NCBI GenBank assembly: GCA_016876015.1
Contig: VGOD01000021.1
Span: forward strand, 1 to 41,681
DNA length: 41,681 nt
Origin: Chloroflexota bacterium
GTDB lineage: Bacteria > Chloroflexota > Anaerolineae > CG2-30-64-16
Direction: 5' to 3'
Below, one piece after another: positions 23,595 through 31,244 of this stretch (its first letter is position 1; each line of letters starts with the position of its first letter). Both the position numbers and the translations under genes were made by a program. The notes beneath the pieces are model-generated. The model did not search any database and was not told the DNA's origin. It saw nothing but the letters and a program-made list of their open reading frames with translations.

Positions 23595-26498
23595 GTGAAG
23601 AGAATCATCCCCCAATTCCTCATCAGATTCAGCCAGAGCCTGCGCGGGCCGCTGCTCGCCCTCCTCCTGGTCATGCTCGTCCTCACGGCAGCCCTGTTGG
23701 GGTTGATCTTTCAACTCGGCATCCGTACTCTCGACGCGCAGTACGTCCTGGCGCGCGAATCGGTCGAGGAGCGGGCGACCCTGGAAATGGAAATCAATCT
23801 GCGCGAGCACGAAAGCGCCCTGTTCTACTACCTTCGCGACGGCGAACCGTTGCACCTGGATCGCCTGGCCGACAGTCAGGCCGACTTTCACGCCGCGCTG
23901 GCCGCATACATGGCCGCCACCGAGGCGGAACCCAAAGACCTGACCCTGGCCCAGGAGTTGCGCACGCGCGCCGCCGAAGCCGCCCGCCTGACGGAGGTCT
24001 TGATCGCCCTGCGCCAGCGCGAAACGGCCGATTTTGCCACGTTGCAGGCGCTATTCGCCCGGGCCGACAACTTGCTCGACGATGCCATCCAACTCAGCCG
24101 GCCCGACGACATAGCGTGGATCAAGGCGACCGATGAGATCGAGATCAATCTGAAAGGGATGCTGGTGGGCGTCAACAGCTATCTGCTCCAGCCGGGTGCA
24201 GGCGCGCAGACCAAGTATGCCGACTCGTGGGCTGACATCCGGCAAGCCCTGGCGCTCTTCCAGGCGCTGGTAGAAACGCCGACCGAACGTGCCTGGTCAG
24301 ACGAGGTGGCCAGTCTGATCGAAGAAGCTGGCGCCGTCAATGAACGGCTGCTGGCGACTGAGGATGCAGAAACCGCGCGCTTTGCTGATCTCCAAGCGGC
24401 GCTGCATACGATTGGCGAACAACTACTGGATGAACAGGCTCAACCGGAAAGCCAGGCTGACCGCGTCAAGGCGGAGAGCCGGTTGTTGCAGGCTGTCCTG
24501 ACGATATCGCGGCGGGGACTGGCGCTTGGCCTGCTGGCTGCCGTGCTGGGGCTCGCTGGCGGGGCGTGGCTCTATCGGCGGGCCATCAGCGCCCACCATT
24601 ACGCCCGCATGTTCCAGGCGCTTGTCGAGCACATTCCTCTGAGCGTCTGGCTATATAGACGTGACGGAACCGCGATGTTCGCCAATCAGGCCACTTTCGA
24701 CACCTTTGGAATTGCTGACCCCGCCGAGGTTCTGGGTCGCTACAACGTCTACGCGAACGCCACGGAAGCCGGGAAGCCGCTTCTTAAGCGCTTCGACGAG
24801 GTCTGGGCTGGCGGAAGCGTGCAACGTTTTCGCCACGAATTGGATATGACCAGGGTGGCCTACAAAACGACGCGTCACGATCGCGCCCAGTGTCTGACGA
24901 CGCTGTTTCGCCTCCCGGAGAACGGTGAACCCAGTCTGGTGGCGCTGCAGGAAGACGTCACAGAGCAAGTCCGATCGCAGCAGGAACGCGAACGGTTGGC
25001 TGCTCAGGTCTACGAGCAGGCGCAGCAGATGCAGCAGGTCCTCGCCACTGTGCCGGTAGGCGTGGTTCTCCTGGACGCTGACGGGCATCTGTTGTCAGCG
25101 AATCCCGTAGCCGAGCGAGAACTGGCCGTGCTGGCGCGGCGGGAAAATGGCGCCCTCGTTGGCCTGGGCGATCGCTCACTGGCCGAGCTGCTCACGCCTT
25201 TACCCGATCGTCTGTGGCATGAAGTGAAAGTGGGCGCCTCCGTCTTCGAGGTCATCGCTCGTTCCACGGACGATAGCGCCCAGGCGCGGCAGTGGGCGCT
25301 GGTCATCCAGGACGTGACCGGCGAGCGGAGGATTCAGGCGCAGCTCCAACACCAGGAGCGGCTGGCCGCTGTCGGGCAACTGGCGGCCGGCATCGCGCAC
25401 GACTTCAACAACATCATGGCCGCCATCGTCCTCTATGCCGGGATACTGAAGCAAGCGGCGGGGCTGACCGATCGCGACCGGCAACGCGTAGACACCATCA
25501 ATCAGCAAGCCTGGCACGCCACCCGGCTGATCGAGCAGATCCTCGATTTCAGCCGGCGGGCGGTGCTCGAGCGACGGCCCCTCGACCTGCTGCCGCTGCT
25601 GAAAGAGCAGGTCAAACTGCTGGAGCGCACGTTGCCGGAGCACATCCGATGGAAGCTCAGCTATGGACAAGACGAGTTCACGATCCATGCTGACCCGACG
25701 CGCATGCAGCAGATGCTCACCAACCTGGCCGTCAACGCACGAGACGCGATGCCCGACGGCGGAACCCTGCGCATTCGGCTCGAGCGGATCACCGTCGAGC
25801 CAGATCAGACGCCGCCTCTGCCAGAGATGGGGACTGGCAACTGGGTTGTGCTGTCGGTGACCGATACTGGCATGGGGATCGCGCCGGAGGTGCTGCCGCG
25901 CATCTTCGAGCCGTTCTATACGACCAAGGCGCCTGGCAAGGGCAGCGGCCTGGGATTGGCGCAGGTGCACGGCATCGTGGGGCAACACGGCGGACGTATT
26001 GACGTGAAAACGCAGATCGGCAAGGGCACGACTTTCACCATCTATCTCCCCGCGTTGGAGGCGCGGCCGATCGAGCAACCCGCGCCGGATGCCGCTGTCA
26101 TCACCCGAGGCCAGGGCGAGACAGTTCTGATCGTGGAGGATGACTCAACAGTGCGCCCAGCCCTGACGACGAGCCTGGCTGCATGGAATTACCAGGCGCT
26201 GGAAGCGACCAACGGCCAGGAAGCGCTGGCGGTCGTTGAAAAGCATAGTGGGCAGATCGCCCTGGTGCTGAGCGATGTGGTGATGCCGGTGATGGGCGGG
26301 GTCGCGTTGCTGCACGCGTTGCGGCAGAAAGGTCACACCATGCCGGTGGTGCTGTTGACCGGCCACCCTATGGAGCAAACAGAACTCGACGGCCTCCGTG
26401 CGCAGGGATTGAGCGCCTGGTTGTCGAAGCCGCCCAGGCTCGAACAACTGGCTCAGACCATCGCCAGTGCGCTGCATGAGACGACACGCGAGACCTGA
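23595..26498 (+). CDS. Hybrid sensor histidine kinase with C-terminal receiver
   Basis: About 967 aa. TM1 (about 18-42), an all-helical extracytoplasmic sensor of about 260 residues (4-helix-bundle/CHASE3-like, rich in Leu/Ala/Glu), TM2 (about 303-325), two PAS-type domains (about 335-460 and 475-570), HisKA with phospho-acceptor His602 in GIAHDFNNIMA, HATPase with NLAVNARDAMPDGG, VTDTGMGI and GKGSGLGLAQVHG, then a receiver with VEDDST and phospho-acceptor Asp894 in LSDVVMPVMGG. No separate response regulator is adjacent, so phosphate probably passes internally and to an unlinked partner. The start is GTG 23595 (GGAG 8 nt upstream); TTG 23592 is equally in frame. The signal is unknown. Confidence 0.93.
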   Translation: MKRIIPQFLIRFSQSLRGPLLALLLVMLVLTAALLGLIFQLGIRTLDAQYVLARESVEERATLEMEINLREHESALFYYLRDGEPLHLDRLADSQADFHAALAAYMAATEAEPKDLTLAQELRTRAAEAARLTEVLIALRQRETADFATLQALFARADNLLDDAIQLSRPDDIAWIKATDEIEINLKGMLVGVNSYLLQPGAGAQTKYADSWADIRQALALFQALVETPTERAWSDEVASLIEEAGAVNERLLATEDAETARFADLQAALHTIGEQLLDEQAQPESQADRVKAESRLLQAVLTISRRGLALGLLAAVLGLAGGAWLYRRAISAHHYARMFQALVEHIPLSVWLYRRDGTAMFANQATFDTFGIADPAEVLGRYNVYANATEAGKPLLKRFDEVWAGGSVQRFRHELDMTRVAYKTTRHDRAQCLTTLFRLPENGEPSLVALQEDVTEQVRSQQERERLAAQVYEQAQQMQQVLATVPVGVVLLDADGHLLSANPVAERELAVLARRENGALVGLGDRSLAELLTPLPDRLWHEVKVGASVFEVIARSTDDSAQARQWALVIQDVTGERRIQAQLQHQERLAAVGQLAAGIAHDFNNIMAAIVLYAGILKQAAGLTDRDRQRVDTINQQAWHATRLIEQILDFSRRAVLERRPLDLLPLLKEQVKLLERTLPEHIRWKLSYGQDEFTIHADPTRMQQMLTNLAVNARDAMPDGGTLRIRLERITVEPDQTPPLPEMGTGNWVVLSVTDTGMGIAPEVLPRIFEPFYTTKAPGKGSGLGLAQVHGIVGQHGGRIDVKTQIGKGTTFTIYLPALEARPIEQPAPDAAVITRGQGETVLIVEDDSTVRPALTTSLAAWNYQALEATNGQEALAVVEKHSGQIALVLSDVVMPVMGGVALLHALRQKGHTMPVVLLTGHPMEQTELDGLRAQGLSAWLSKPPRLEQLAQTIASALHETTRET

Positions 26499-26523
26499 CG
26501 AATCTCGCCCCAATCCGTTCACC

Positions 26524-27753
26524 GTGCAACTCAATCACCTCTCTCTGACCAACTTCCGCAACTACACCCGCCTGGAGCTGCCGCTGGGGGACCGCGTGAC
26601 CATCATCCAGGGCGCCAATGCGCAGGGCAAGACCAACCTGCTCGAGGCGATTCACCTGTTGGCGACCGCGCGGTCGCCGCGGGCAGGCGCAGAGCGGGAA
26701 TTGATCAACTGGTTGGCGCTCGAAGGTCCGCTGCCCTACGCCCGTCTGCTGGGCGAGATCGGCGCGGGCCGCGATGCGCAGCGGCTGGAGCTGGTTCTGG
26801 AGCTGGCGAACAACGGCAACGCGCTCGGTCCGGCCGTGCGCAAGCAGGTGCGCATCAACGGGGCGCCCAAACGAGCGCTCGACCTGGTGGGTCGGCTGCG
26901 GGTGGTGCTGTTCCTGCCGGAGGATGTGAGCCTGGTGGCCGGCGCGCCGGCCGAGCGCCGGCGTTACCTCGACATCGCCCTCTGCCAGATTTCAGCCGAC
27001 TACTGCCGGGCGCTCAGCGAGTATGGCAAGGGGTTGGCTCAGCGCAACGCCTTGTTGCGCCGGCTGCGCGATTTCGGCGGCGACCCTGGCCAGCTCGCGT
27101 TCTGGGATGCGCAACTGGCCGAGCATGGCAGCACGATCATCCATCGGCGCAACCGGGCGGTGCAGGAGTTGGATCGCCTGGCTGCAGAGCGGCATCGCGA
27201 CCTGACGCGTGACGCGGAGCGGTTGCGGCTGGGCTATCTGCCCAGCCCCGATCCTGACTTCACCGCGGCGGCCAACGGCCGGCGGGCTGAGGCGGTCAAG
27301 CGCCAACGATTGGCCGAAGGTCGGCCTCCCTACCAGGCTGCAACGTGCGAAGCGATCCGCGAGAGCTTTCTGGCTGGCCTGCGCGACGCGCAACCGCGCG
27401 AGATCGCCGCGGGAACGTGTCTCATAGGGCCGCATCGCGATGACATGGCGTTCACAGTGGATGGCCGCGATCTGCGCGCATTCGGCTCGCGCGGGCAACA
27501 GCGCACCGCCGCGCTCGCGCTCAAGCTGGCCGAAGTCCAGATGATGACCGCGGAGACCGCGGAGAGCCCGCTGCTATTGCTCGATGATGTCATGTCGGAA
27601 CTGGACGCCACGCGGCGACGCGCCCTGCTGGACGCGTTGGCGGGCGTGGATCAAGCCATCGTGACGACGACCGACTGGAGCGACTTCGCGGCCGAACTGC
27701 TGGAGCAGGCTCGCACCTTGTGTGTGGAGCGGGGGACGGTTGTGGCGACGTGA
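26524..27753 (+). CDS. recF: DNA replication and repair protein RecF
   Basis: 409 aa if it begins at GTG 26524. An SMC-like ATPase that works with RecO and RecR to load RecA at gaps. N-terminus QLNHLSLTNFRNY is the family start; Walker A GANAQGKTN at residues 30-38; the signature region SRGQQRTAALALKLAE; Walker B LLLLDDVMSELD. An in-frame ATG at 26467 would add 19 residues overlapping the kinase gene and does not match the family. There is only a weak ribosome site, suggesting coupling to the kinase gene 25 nt upstream. It ends 3 nt from the end of convergent rsmG. Confidence 0.95.
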   Translation: MQLNHLSLTNFRNYTRLELPLGDRVTIIQGANAQGKTNLLEAIHLLATARSPRAGAERELINWLALEGPLPYARLLGEIGAGRDAQRLELVLELANNGNALGPAVRKQVRINGAPKRALDLVGRLRVVLFLPEDVSLVAGAPAERRRYLDIALCQISADYCRALSEYGKGLAQRNALLRRLRDFGGDPGQLAFWDAQLAEHGSTIIHRRNRAVQELDRLAAERHRDLTRDAERLRLGYLPSPDPDFTAAANGRRAEAVKRQRLAEGRPPYQAATCEAIRESFLAGLRDAQPREIAAGTCLIGPHRDDMAFTVDGRDLRAFGSRGQQRTAALALKLAEVQMMTAETAESPLLLLDDVMSELDATRRRALLDALAGVDQAIVTTTDWSDFAAELLEQARTLCVERGTVVAT

Positions 27754-27756
27754 GGG

Positions 27757-28530
27757 CTATGCTTCTTCTGGCGCTTCTTCGTTCGGCTTGCACCCCAGCG
27801 GTCGTTTCCTCGGCAGACCGCGTCCGCGCGGATAGCCTTCCGGCGTCTGCGACACTTTGTCAATCACCACCAGCACGCGCGTTTCGGCCAGGCCGGGCAC
27901 CTCGACGGGGATGAGCTTGCGCAACCGGCCGCCCAGCAGACCGATGGCGTGCTCGGCCGCCAACGCCTCTTCATGCGCCGCCGAGCCTTTGTAGGCCACG
28001 ATGCGGCCGCCGCGCCTGGCGAGCGGCAGCAGATACTCTACCAGCGTAGGCAACGAAGCAACCGCCCGCGCCAGCACCAGGTCGTAGGCAGAGCGATGCG
28101 GCTCGCGCAATGCCAGCTCTTCGGCGCGGCCATGGATCAACTGCACATCGGCCAGCCCCAGCCGCTCGGTCACGTGCTCCATGAAGCGCACCTTCTTGCC
28201 AGTCGCTTCGATGGCGGCCAGGCGCAACCTGGGCCAGATGATGCGCAACGCCAGGCCCGGCAAGCCTGCCCCGGCCCCCACGTCCACAGCCTTCAGGCCG
28301 CGCGTCAGCAACATCGCCGGCGCCACCTCATCCAGGGCCGCCAGGGCCGGCAATAGCGACAGCGAATCCAGGTAGTGCCGGATTTCCACTTGCTCGCGGT
28401 CGGTCACAGCCGTGAGGTTGAAGCGCTCGTTCCAGCTCAACAACTCATCGGTAAAGGTCTCGAAGGCCATCACCTGTGCTGGCAGCAAACTCAGCCCCAT
28501 TTGCGATGTACCCCAGATCAAACGCTGCAT
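27757..28530 (-). CDS. rsmG: 16S rRNA (guanine-N7) methyltransferase RsmG
   Basis: 257 aa. Methylates G527 of 16S rRNA using SAM (family knowledge). Recognised by NERFNLTAVTDREQVEIRHYLDSL, the SAM motif VDVGAGAGLPGLALRIIWP, GKKVRFMEHVTERLGL and DLVLARAVASLPTLVEYLLPL. A basic C-terminal tail (GYPRGRGLPRKRPLG) extends slightly past the core. ATG 28530 is chosen because a TATAAT lies 6 nt upstream on the minus strand, so the mRNA is likely leaderless; the longer frame to 28608 would start before the promoter. Confidence 0.95.
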   Translation of the reverse strand: MQRLIWGTSQMGLSLLPAQVMAFETFTDELLSWNERFNLTAVTDREQVEIRHYLDSLSLLPALAALDEVAPAMLLTRGLKAVDVGAGAGLPGLALRIIWPRLRLAAIEATGKKVRFMEHVTERLGLADVQLIHGRAEELALREPHRSAYDLVLARAVASLPTLVEYLLPLARRGGRIVAYKGSAAHEEALAAEHAIGLLGGRLRKLIPVEVPGLAETRVLVVIDKVSQTPEGYPRGRGLPRKRPLGCKPNEEAPEEA

Positions 28531-28536
28531 GATGCG

Positions 28537-28578
28537 ATTATACCATCGCCGGACAGCGAAACCAAACGTCTGCAGACG
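28537..28578 (-). promoter_or_regulatory. rsmG promoter with an upstream 12-bp palindrome
   Basis: Minus strand: TTGGTT (28565-28560), 17-bp spacer, perfect TATAAT (28542-28537), and the ATG begins 6 nt later. Immediately upstream of the -35 is the perfect palindrome CGTCTGCAGACG (28567-28578), a candidate operator. Confidence 0.7.
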
Positions 28579-28610
28579 CTTCTGACGGCCGGCATCCGCC
28601 CCCTCCAAAA

Positions 28611-28643
28611 CAAACGAGCCAGACCACCAGGAGGTGATCTGGC
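28611..28643 (-). terminator. Rho-independent terminator of the tetR gene
   Basis: Minus strand: GCCAGATCACC, loop TCCT, GGTGGTCTGGC (28643-28618; 11 bp with one G-U pair), followed by TCGTTTGTTTT. It lies 26 nt after the stop of the TetR gene. Confidence 0.9.
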
Positions 28644-28668
28644 CCGTTGCGAGTGTCCTCGGGCGCAG

Positions 28669-29280
28669 CTATTGCAGAGCGGGACTCATGCCGAGTGCGA
28701 GCAGATCCACGATGCCCACCAGACGTTCGCTCAAGGGATACGCCCCGTCGCACTCGCACCAGCGTACCAATTGCTGCAGATAGAGCGCATCCAGCGCGGC
28801 GGCCAGTATATCGGGGTCCAGGTGCGCGTTGATCTCACCGAGGCGCTGGGCATGACGGAGCAACAGCGAGGCCATCGGCTGAATCGTGAACCCGCCGGCG
28901 TCGCCGGCCATCACATCGGGCACGCTCACCCCTCGCCGGAAGATCAGGCGGACCAGGTCGCGATCCTTTTCCAGGCTGCCCGCCAGGACGCCCAAGAGCC
29001 GCTTGAGTTTGCCGAGCGCCGAGCCATTGCTGCTGGACAGCGTCATGGCGCCCAGGCGTCCGACTTCACGCGTCCCCAAGTAGCGCAGCACCGCGTCCTT
29101 CGTGGGGAAGTAGTTAAAGAAAGTGCCCTTGGCCAGACCAGCCTGCCGCGTGATCTGATCTACGGTCGTGGTCTCATAGCCTTGGGCACGAAATAGCTCT
29201 AGCGCAGCTTCGTAGAGACGCTCGCGGCGCTCTAGCTTGGCTGTCTCACGCTTGCCACTGGTCTGCTGCACCATAACCAT
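28669..29280 (-). CDS. TetR/AcrR family transcriptional regulator
   Basis: 203 aa. N-terminal TetR helix-turn-helix at about 18-64: ERLYEAALELFRAQGYETTTVDQITRQAGLAKGTFFNYFPTKDAVL, with the recognition helix GLAKGTFFNYF. The C-terminal ligand domain is helical and not recognisable further. Such proteins usually repress their own gene or a neighbour; here rsmG (downstream) and the trkA pair (upstream, same strand) are unlikely targets, so the regulon is unknown. It has its own promoter and terminator. Start ATG 29280, preceded by GAGG; another ATG two codons later is possible. Confidence 0.93.
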   Translation of the reverse strand: MVMVQQTSGKRETAKLERRERLYEAALELFRAQGYETTTVDQITRQAGLAKGTFFNYFPTKDAVLRYLGTREVGRLGAMTLSSSNGSALGKLKRLLGVLAGSLEKDRDLVRLIFRRGVSVPDVMAGDAGGFTIQPMASLLLRHAQRLGEINAHLDPDILAAALDALYLQQLVRWCECDGAYPLSERLVGIVDLLALGMSPALQ

Positions 29281-29312
29281 GGTTCCTCGCTCCCTGCCCC
29301 AGCTATATTCGC

Positions 29313-29341
29313 ATTGTACTAAGACTGTCCTGGAACGCCAA
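29313..29341 (-). promoter_or_regulatory. Promoter of the tetR gene
   Basis: Minus strand: TTGGCG (29341-29336), 17-bp spacer, TACAAT (29318-29313), about 33 nt before the start codon. Confidence 0.65.
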
Positions 29342-29479
29342 ATCCCAGGGGATGCGTTAGAAACAGGTTAGCAGTCTGGATTATCCGAGTTCGGCCGGGG
29401 TGATTCACCCATCTACGCCTATCATGACGCAGAAGGCAGAGCGAGGTAACGACGAAAAATGACCGGAGTTCAGCAAGTA

Positions 29480-29500
29480 GCGCAAGATGGCATCTTGCGC
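29480..29500. repeat. 21-nt near-perfect palindrome
   Basis: GCGCAAGATG at 29480-29489 is mirrored exactly by CATCTTGCGC at 29491-29500 with one central G. It lies in the gene-free stretch 29281-29646, about 140 bp upstream of the tetR promoter. It could be a protein-binding site or part of a mobile repeat. Confidence 0.85.
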
Positions 29501-29515
29501 CACGGCGGATGTGAA

Positions 29516-29618
29516 GTCATCGCGAGGAGCATCCTGAGCGGAGTGAAGCGGAGCCGAAGGATGCGACGAAGCAATCTCCCACATGGGCGGCAGATTGCTT
29601 CGCTCCGCTCGCAATGAC
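29516..29618. repeat. MITE-like palindromic repeat (GTCATcGCGAGgAGC ... GAAGCAATCT)
   Basis: GTCATCGCGAGGAGC (29516-29530) is matched in inverted form by GCTCCGCTCGCAATGAC (29602-29618), and inner arms GAAGCAATCT (29568-29577) and AGATTGCTTC (29592-29601) are a perfect 10-bp inverted repeat. This looks like a dispersed 'GTCATTGCGAGGAGC...GAAGCAATCTCC' element known from several bacterial genomes, including Chloroflexota (from memory). Confidence 0.8.
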
Positions 29619-29646
29619 TGGCGGGAGCGATTTTCAGGCCAGTCGC

Positions 29647-30336
29647 TCACCGGCGATTGTTGCCGGCGGGGCCTGGCCGGGCAAAGAGCGCGGCCAGGTC
29701 GTCTGCGGCGTCACGGCCGACGACAGCCAGCACCTCATCACCCACCTCCAGTTGCGTGACCCCTCGCGGAATGACGATTTGGCCTTTGCGAATGATCGCA
29801 GCGATCACGCATTGATCGGGTAACTTGAGATCCTTGATGGCGATGCCGATCGCCCTGGCGCCGGCCGGGATCTTCTCTTCGACCAGGGAGTATTGCCCGC
29901 GGCGCAGCTTCAGCAGGGTCATCATATCGCCCAACGATATCTCTTCTTCGATCAGGCTGGACATGATGCCGGCTTGATTCACCGCCACATCCACGTGGAA
30001 CCGTTGGTCGAACAGCCAGGCCGCACGCGGATTGTTGACGCGCGCAATCGTGCGCGGCACATCGTAGAGCTCGCGCGCCAGGAAACACAACGTCAGGTTG
30101 TCGGCGTCGCTCGTGGTGACGGCCGCCATCGCCTCCACCCGGCGGATGCCAGCGCGTTCCAGCACCTCTGGATCGGTCGGGACCCCTTCATAGATCACCT
30201 CGGTTGGCAGCTCATGATGAATGCGCGCCAGCACATCGCGGCGATGCTCGACCACGCGCACTTGATGATTTTGGGCCAGAAGGGTCATCGCCAATTGCGT
30301 TCCCGTGCGTCCACCCCCGGCGATCAGCACAAACAT
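29647..30336 (-). CDS. trkA: TrkA-type K+ channel/transporter regulatory protein (second of pair)
   Basis: 229 aa. TrkA_N Rossmann domain (1-125) with VLIAGGGRTGTQLAMTLL and acidic VVEHRRDVL for nucleotide binding, then a TrkA_C domain (about 145-220; KIPAGARAIGIAIKDLKLPDQCVIAAIIRKGQIVIP). Such RCK-type proteins gate K+ uptake systems in response to nucleotides. GGAGG upstream of ATG 30336 lies in the end of the previous gene, whose stop is 1 nt away, so the two are translated together. No TrkH/KtrB membrane subunit is adjacent. Confidence 0.92.
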   Translation of the reverse strand: MFVLIAGGGRTGTQLAMTLLAQNHQVRVVEHRRDVLARIHHELPTEVIYEGVPTDPEVLERAGIRRVEAMAAVTTSDADNLTLCFLARELYDVPRTIARVNNPRAAWLFDQRFHVDVAVNQAGIMSSLIEEEISLGDMMTLLKLRRGQYSLVEEKIPAGARAIGIAIKDLKLPDQCVIAAIIRKGQIVIPRGVTQLEVGDEVLAVVGRDAADDLAALFARPGPAGNNRR

Positions 30337-30337
30337 C

Positions 30338-30991
30338 TCAGGCCTCCTTCGCCAGGCGCTGGCGGAGCGTCTCGATGCTCTCGCGCGTGGCGCTGACGTG
30401 CAGCACATCGCACTCTTCGAGCATCGTGTCAGGGGTGGGCAACACGGCGCGGCCCGCGCGCGTCAATGCGACCGGCAGGCAATCCGTGCTCGTCAGCATC
30501 TCACGCAACTTGCGGCCGCGCCACCGATTGCTCACCAGCACTTCGTAGATCTCCACCTCGCCGTTGCCGGCCGAGAAGACGGTGCGCAACGGATCGTCGG
30601 TGAGCATTTCTTCGATGCGTTGCGCGCCCCAAATGCTCGGCCCCACCGCGTGCAGGTTGAACGCCTCGTAGAGCGACCGATAGCGCGGCTCGTAGTTGCG
30701 CGCGACGACATTGGGGACGCCGTACACGGTGCGCGCGACATGCCCCACCACGCAGTTGACGGTATCGGAGCTGGTCACTACCGCCAGAGCATGGGCTTTC
30801 TCGATGCCGGCGCGGCGCAGCAAGTCCTGGGCCAACACATCCCCTTCCAACGTGCGCCCCCGGAAGGCCTGATCCAGGTTATCAAATGCAGTGGCCGCCT
30901 GGTCAACCACGGTGACATGATGGCCCTGCTGAAACAGCCGGTTGGCCAACTGCGCGCCCACCCGGCCACAGCCAACGACGATGATATTCAT
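30338..30991 (-). CDS. TrkA-type K+ regulatory protein (first of pair)
   Basis: 217 aa. TrkA_N fold with IIVVGCGRVGAQLANRLFQQGHHVTVVDQ (Rossmann Gly motif and acidic end of strand 2), GDVLAQDLLRRAGIEKAHALAVVTSSDTVN, then a TrkA_C-like region (about 135-215). It differs clearly from the next gene, so the pair is not a recent duplication; together they resemble a split two-unit TrkA. Start ATG 30991 has GGCGGAG upstream; the frame to 31051 crosses the terminator-like hairpin and is rejected. Confidence 0.9.
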   Translation of the reverse strand: MNIIVVGCGRVGAQLANRLFQQGHHVTVVDQAATAFDNLDQAFRGRTLEGDVLAQDLLRRAGIEKAHALAVVTSSDTVNCVVGHVARTVYGVPNVVARNYEPRYRSLYEAFNLHAVGPSIWGAQRIEEMLTDDPLRTVFSAGNGEVEIYEVLVSNRWRGRKLREMLTSTDCLPVALTRAGRAVLPTPDTMLEECDVLHVSATRESIETLRQRLAKEA

Positions 30992-31021
30992 GCGATACTC
31001 CGCCTGCTGAACACTGAGCAA

Positions 31022-31137
31022 TAAAAAAGGGACACAACTGAATGCAAGCACGCAGTTGTAGCCCCATTGAGAAATGACGGCGGGCCGCGACCGTCCAGAT
31101 CGTCATAAGCGCAAACGGTCTACCCGCGATAGATTAC
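31022..31137 (-). promoter_or_regulatory. Structured 5' leader of the trkA pair, attenuator-like
   Basis: The transcript from the promoter at 31144-31172 would carry about 146 nt of leader. Stem GCGGG/CCCGC (31127-31123 with 31084-31080) encloses stem GACCGT/ACGGTC (31120-31115 with 31094-31089). A competing pairing ATGACG/CGTCAT (31106-31101 with 31079-31074) cannot coexist with the inner stem. An intrinsic terminator follows. This is the layout of a riboswitch or attenuator; it does not match the c-di-AMP (ydaO) consensus I know. The ligand is unknown. Confidence 0.6.
31023..31065 (-). terminator. Intrinsic terminator within the trkA leader
   Basis: Minus strand: ACAACTG/CAGTTGT core (31059-31053 with 31040-31034), extended by GGG/CCC across a 2x2 internal loop, followed directly by CCC and TTTTTT (31028-31023). 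No minus-strand gene lies upstream between it and the promoter, so it acts on the trkA leader itself. Confidence 0.85.
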
Positions 31138-31143
31138 CTGGCG

Positions 31144-31172
31144 ATCATACCCCTATTCGGCCAGTCCGTCAA
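31144..31172 (-). promoter_or_regulatory. Promoter of the trkA pair
   Basis: Minus strand: TTGACG (31172-31167), 17-bp spacer, TATGAT (31149-31144). Transcription start near 31137. Confidence 0.8.
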
Positions 31173-31187
31173 ATCCAGCGTCCAAGC

Positions 31188-31215
31188 TTGACGCCGGTCA
31201 TGGTCGGAGTATAAT
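31188..31215 (+). promoter_or_regulatory. Promoter of the KimA-like permease gene
   Basis: TTGACG (31188-31193), 16-bp spacer, perfect TATAAT (31210-31215), about 30 nt before ATG 31245. It is divergent from the trkA promoter 15 bp away, so one regulator could reach both. Confidence 0.8.
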
Positions 31216-31244
31216 CACCCACCGAGGAGTCACGCTCACTACGT

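Noticed and set aside
31022..31244. c-di-AMP (ydaO/yuaA) riboswitch upstream of the trkA or permease genes
   Set aside because: The gene context fits, but I cannot find the conserved ydaO core words on either strand; reported only as an unassigned structured leader.
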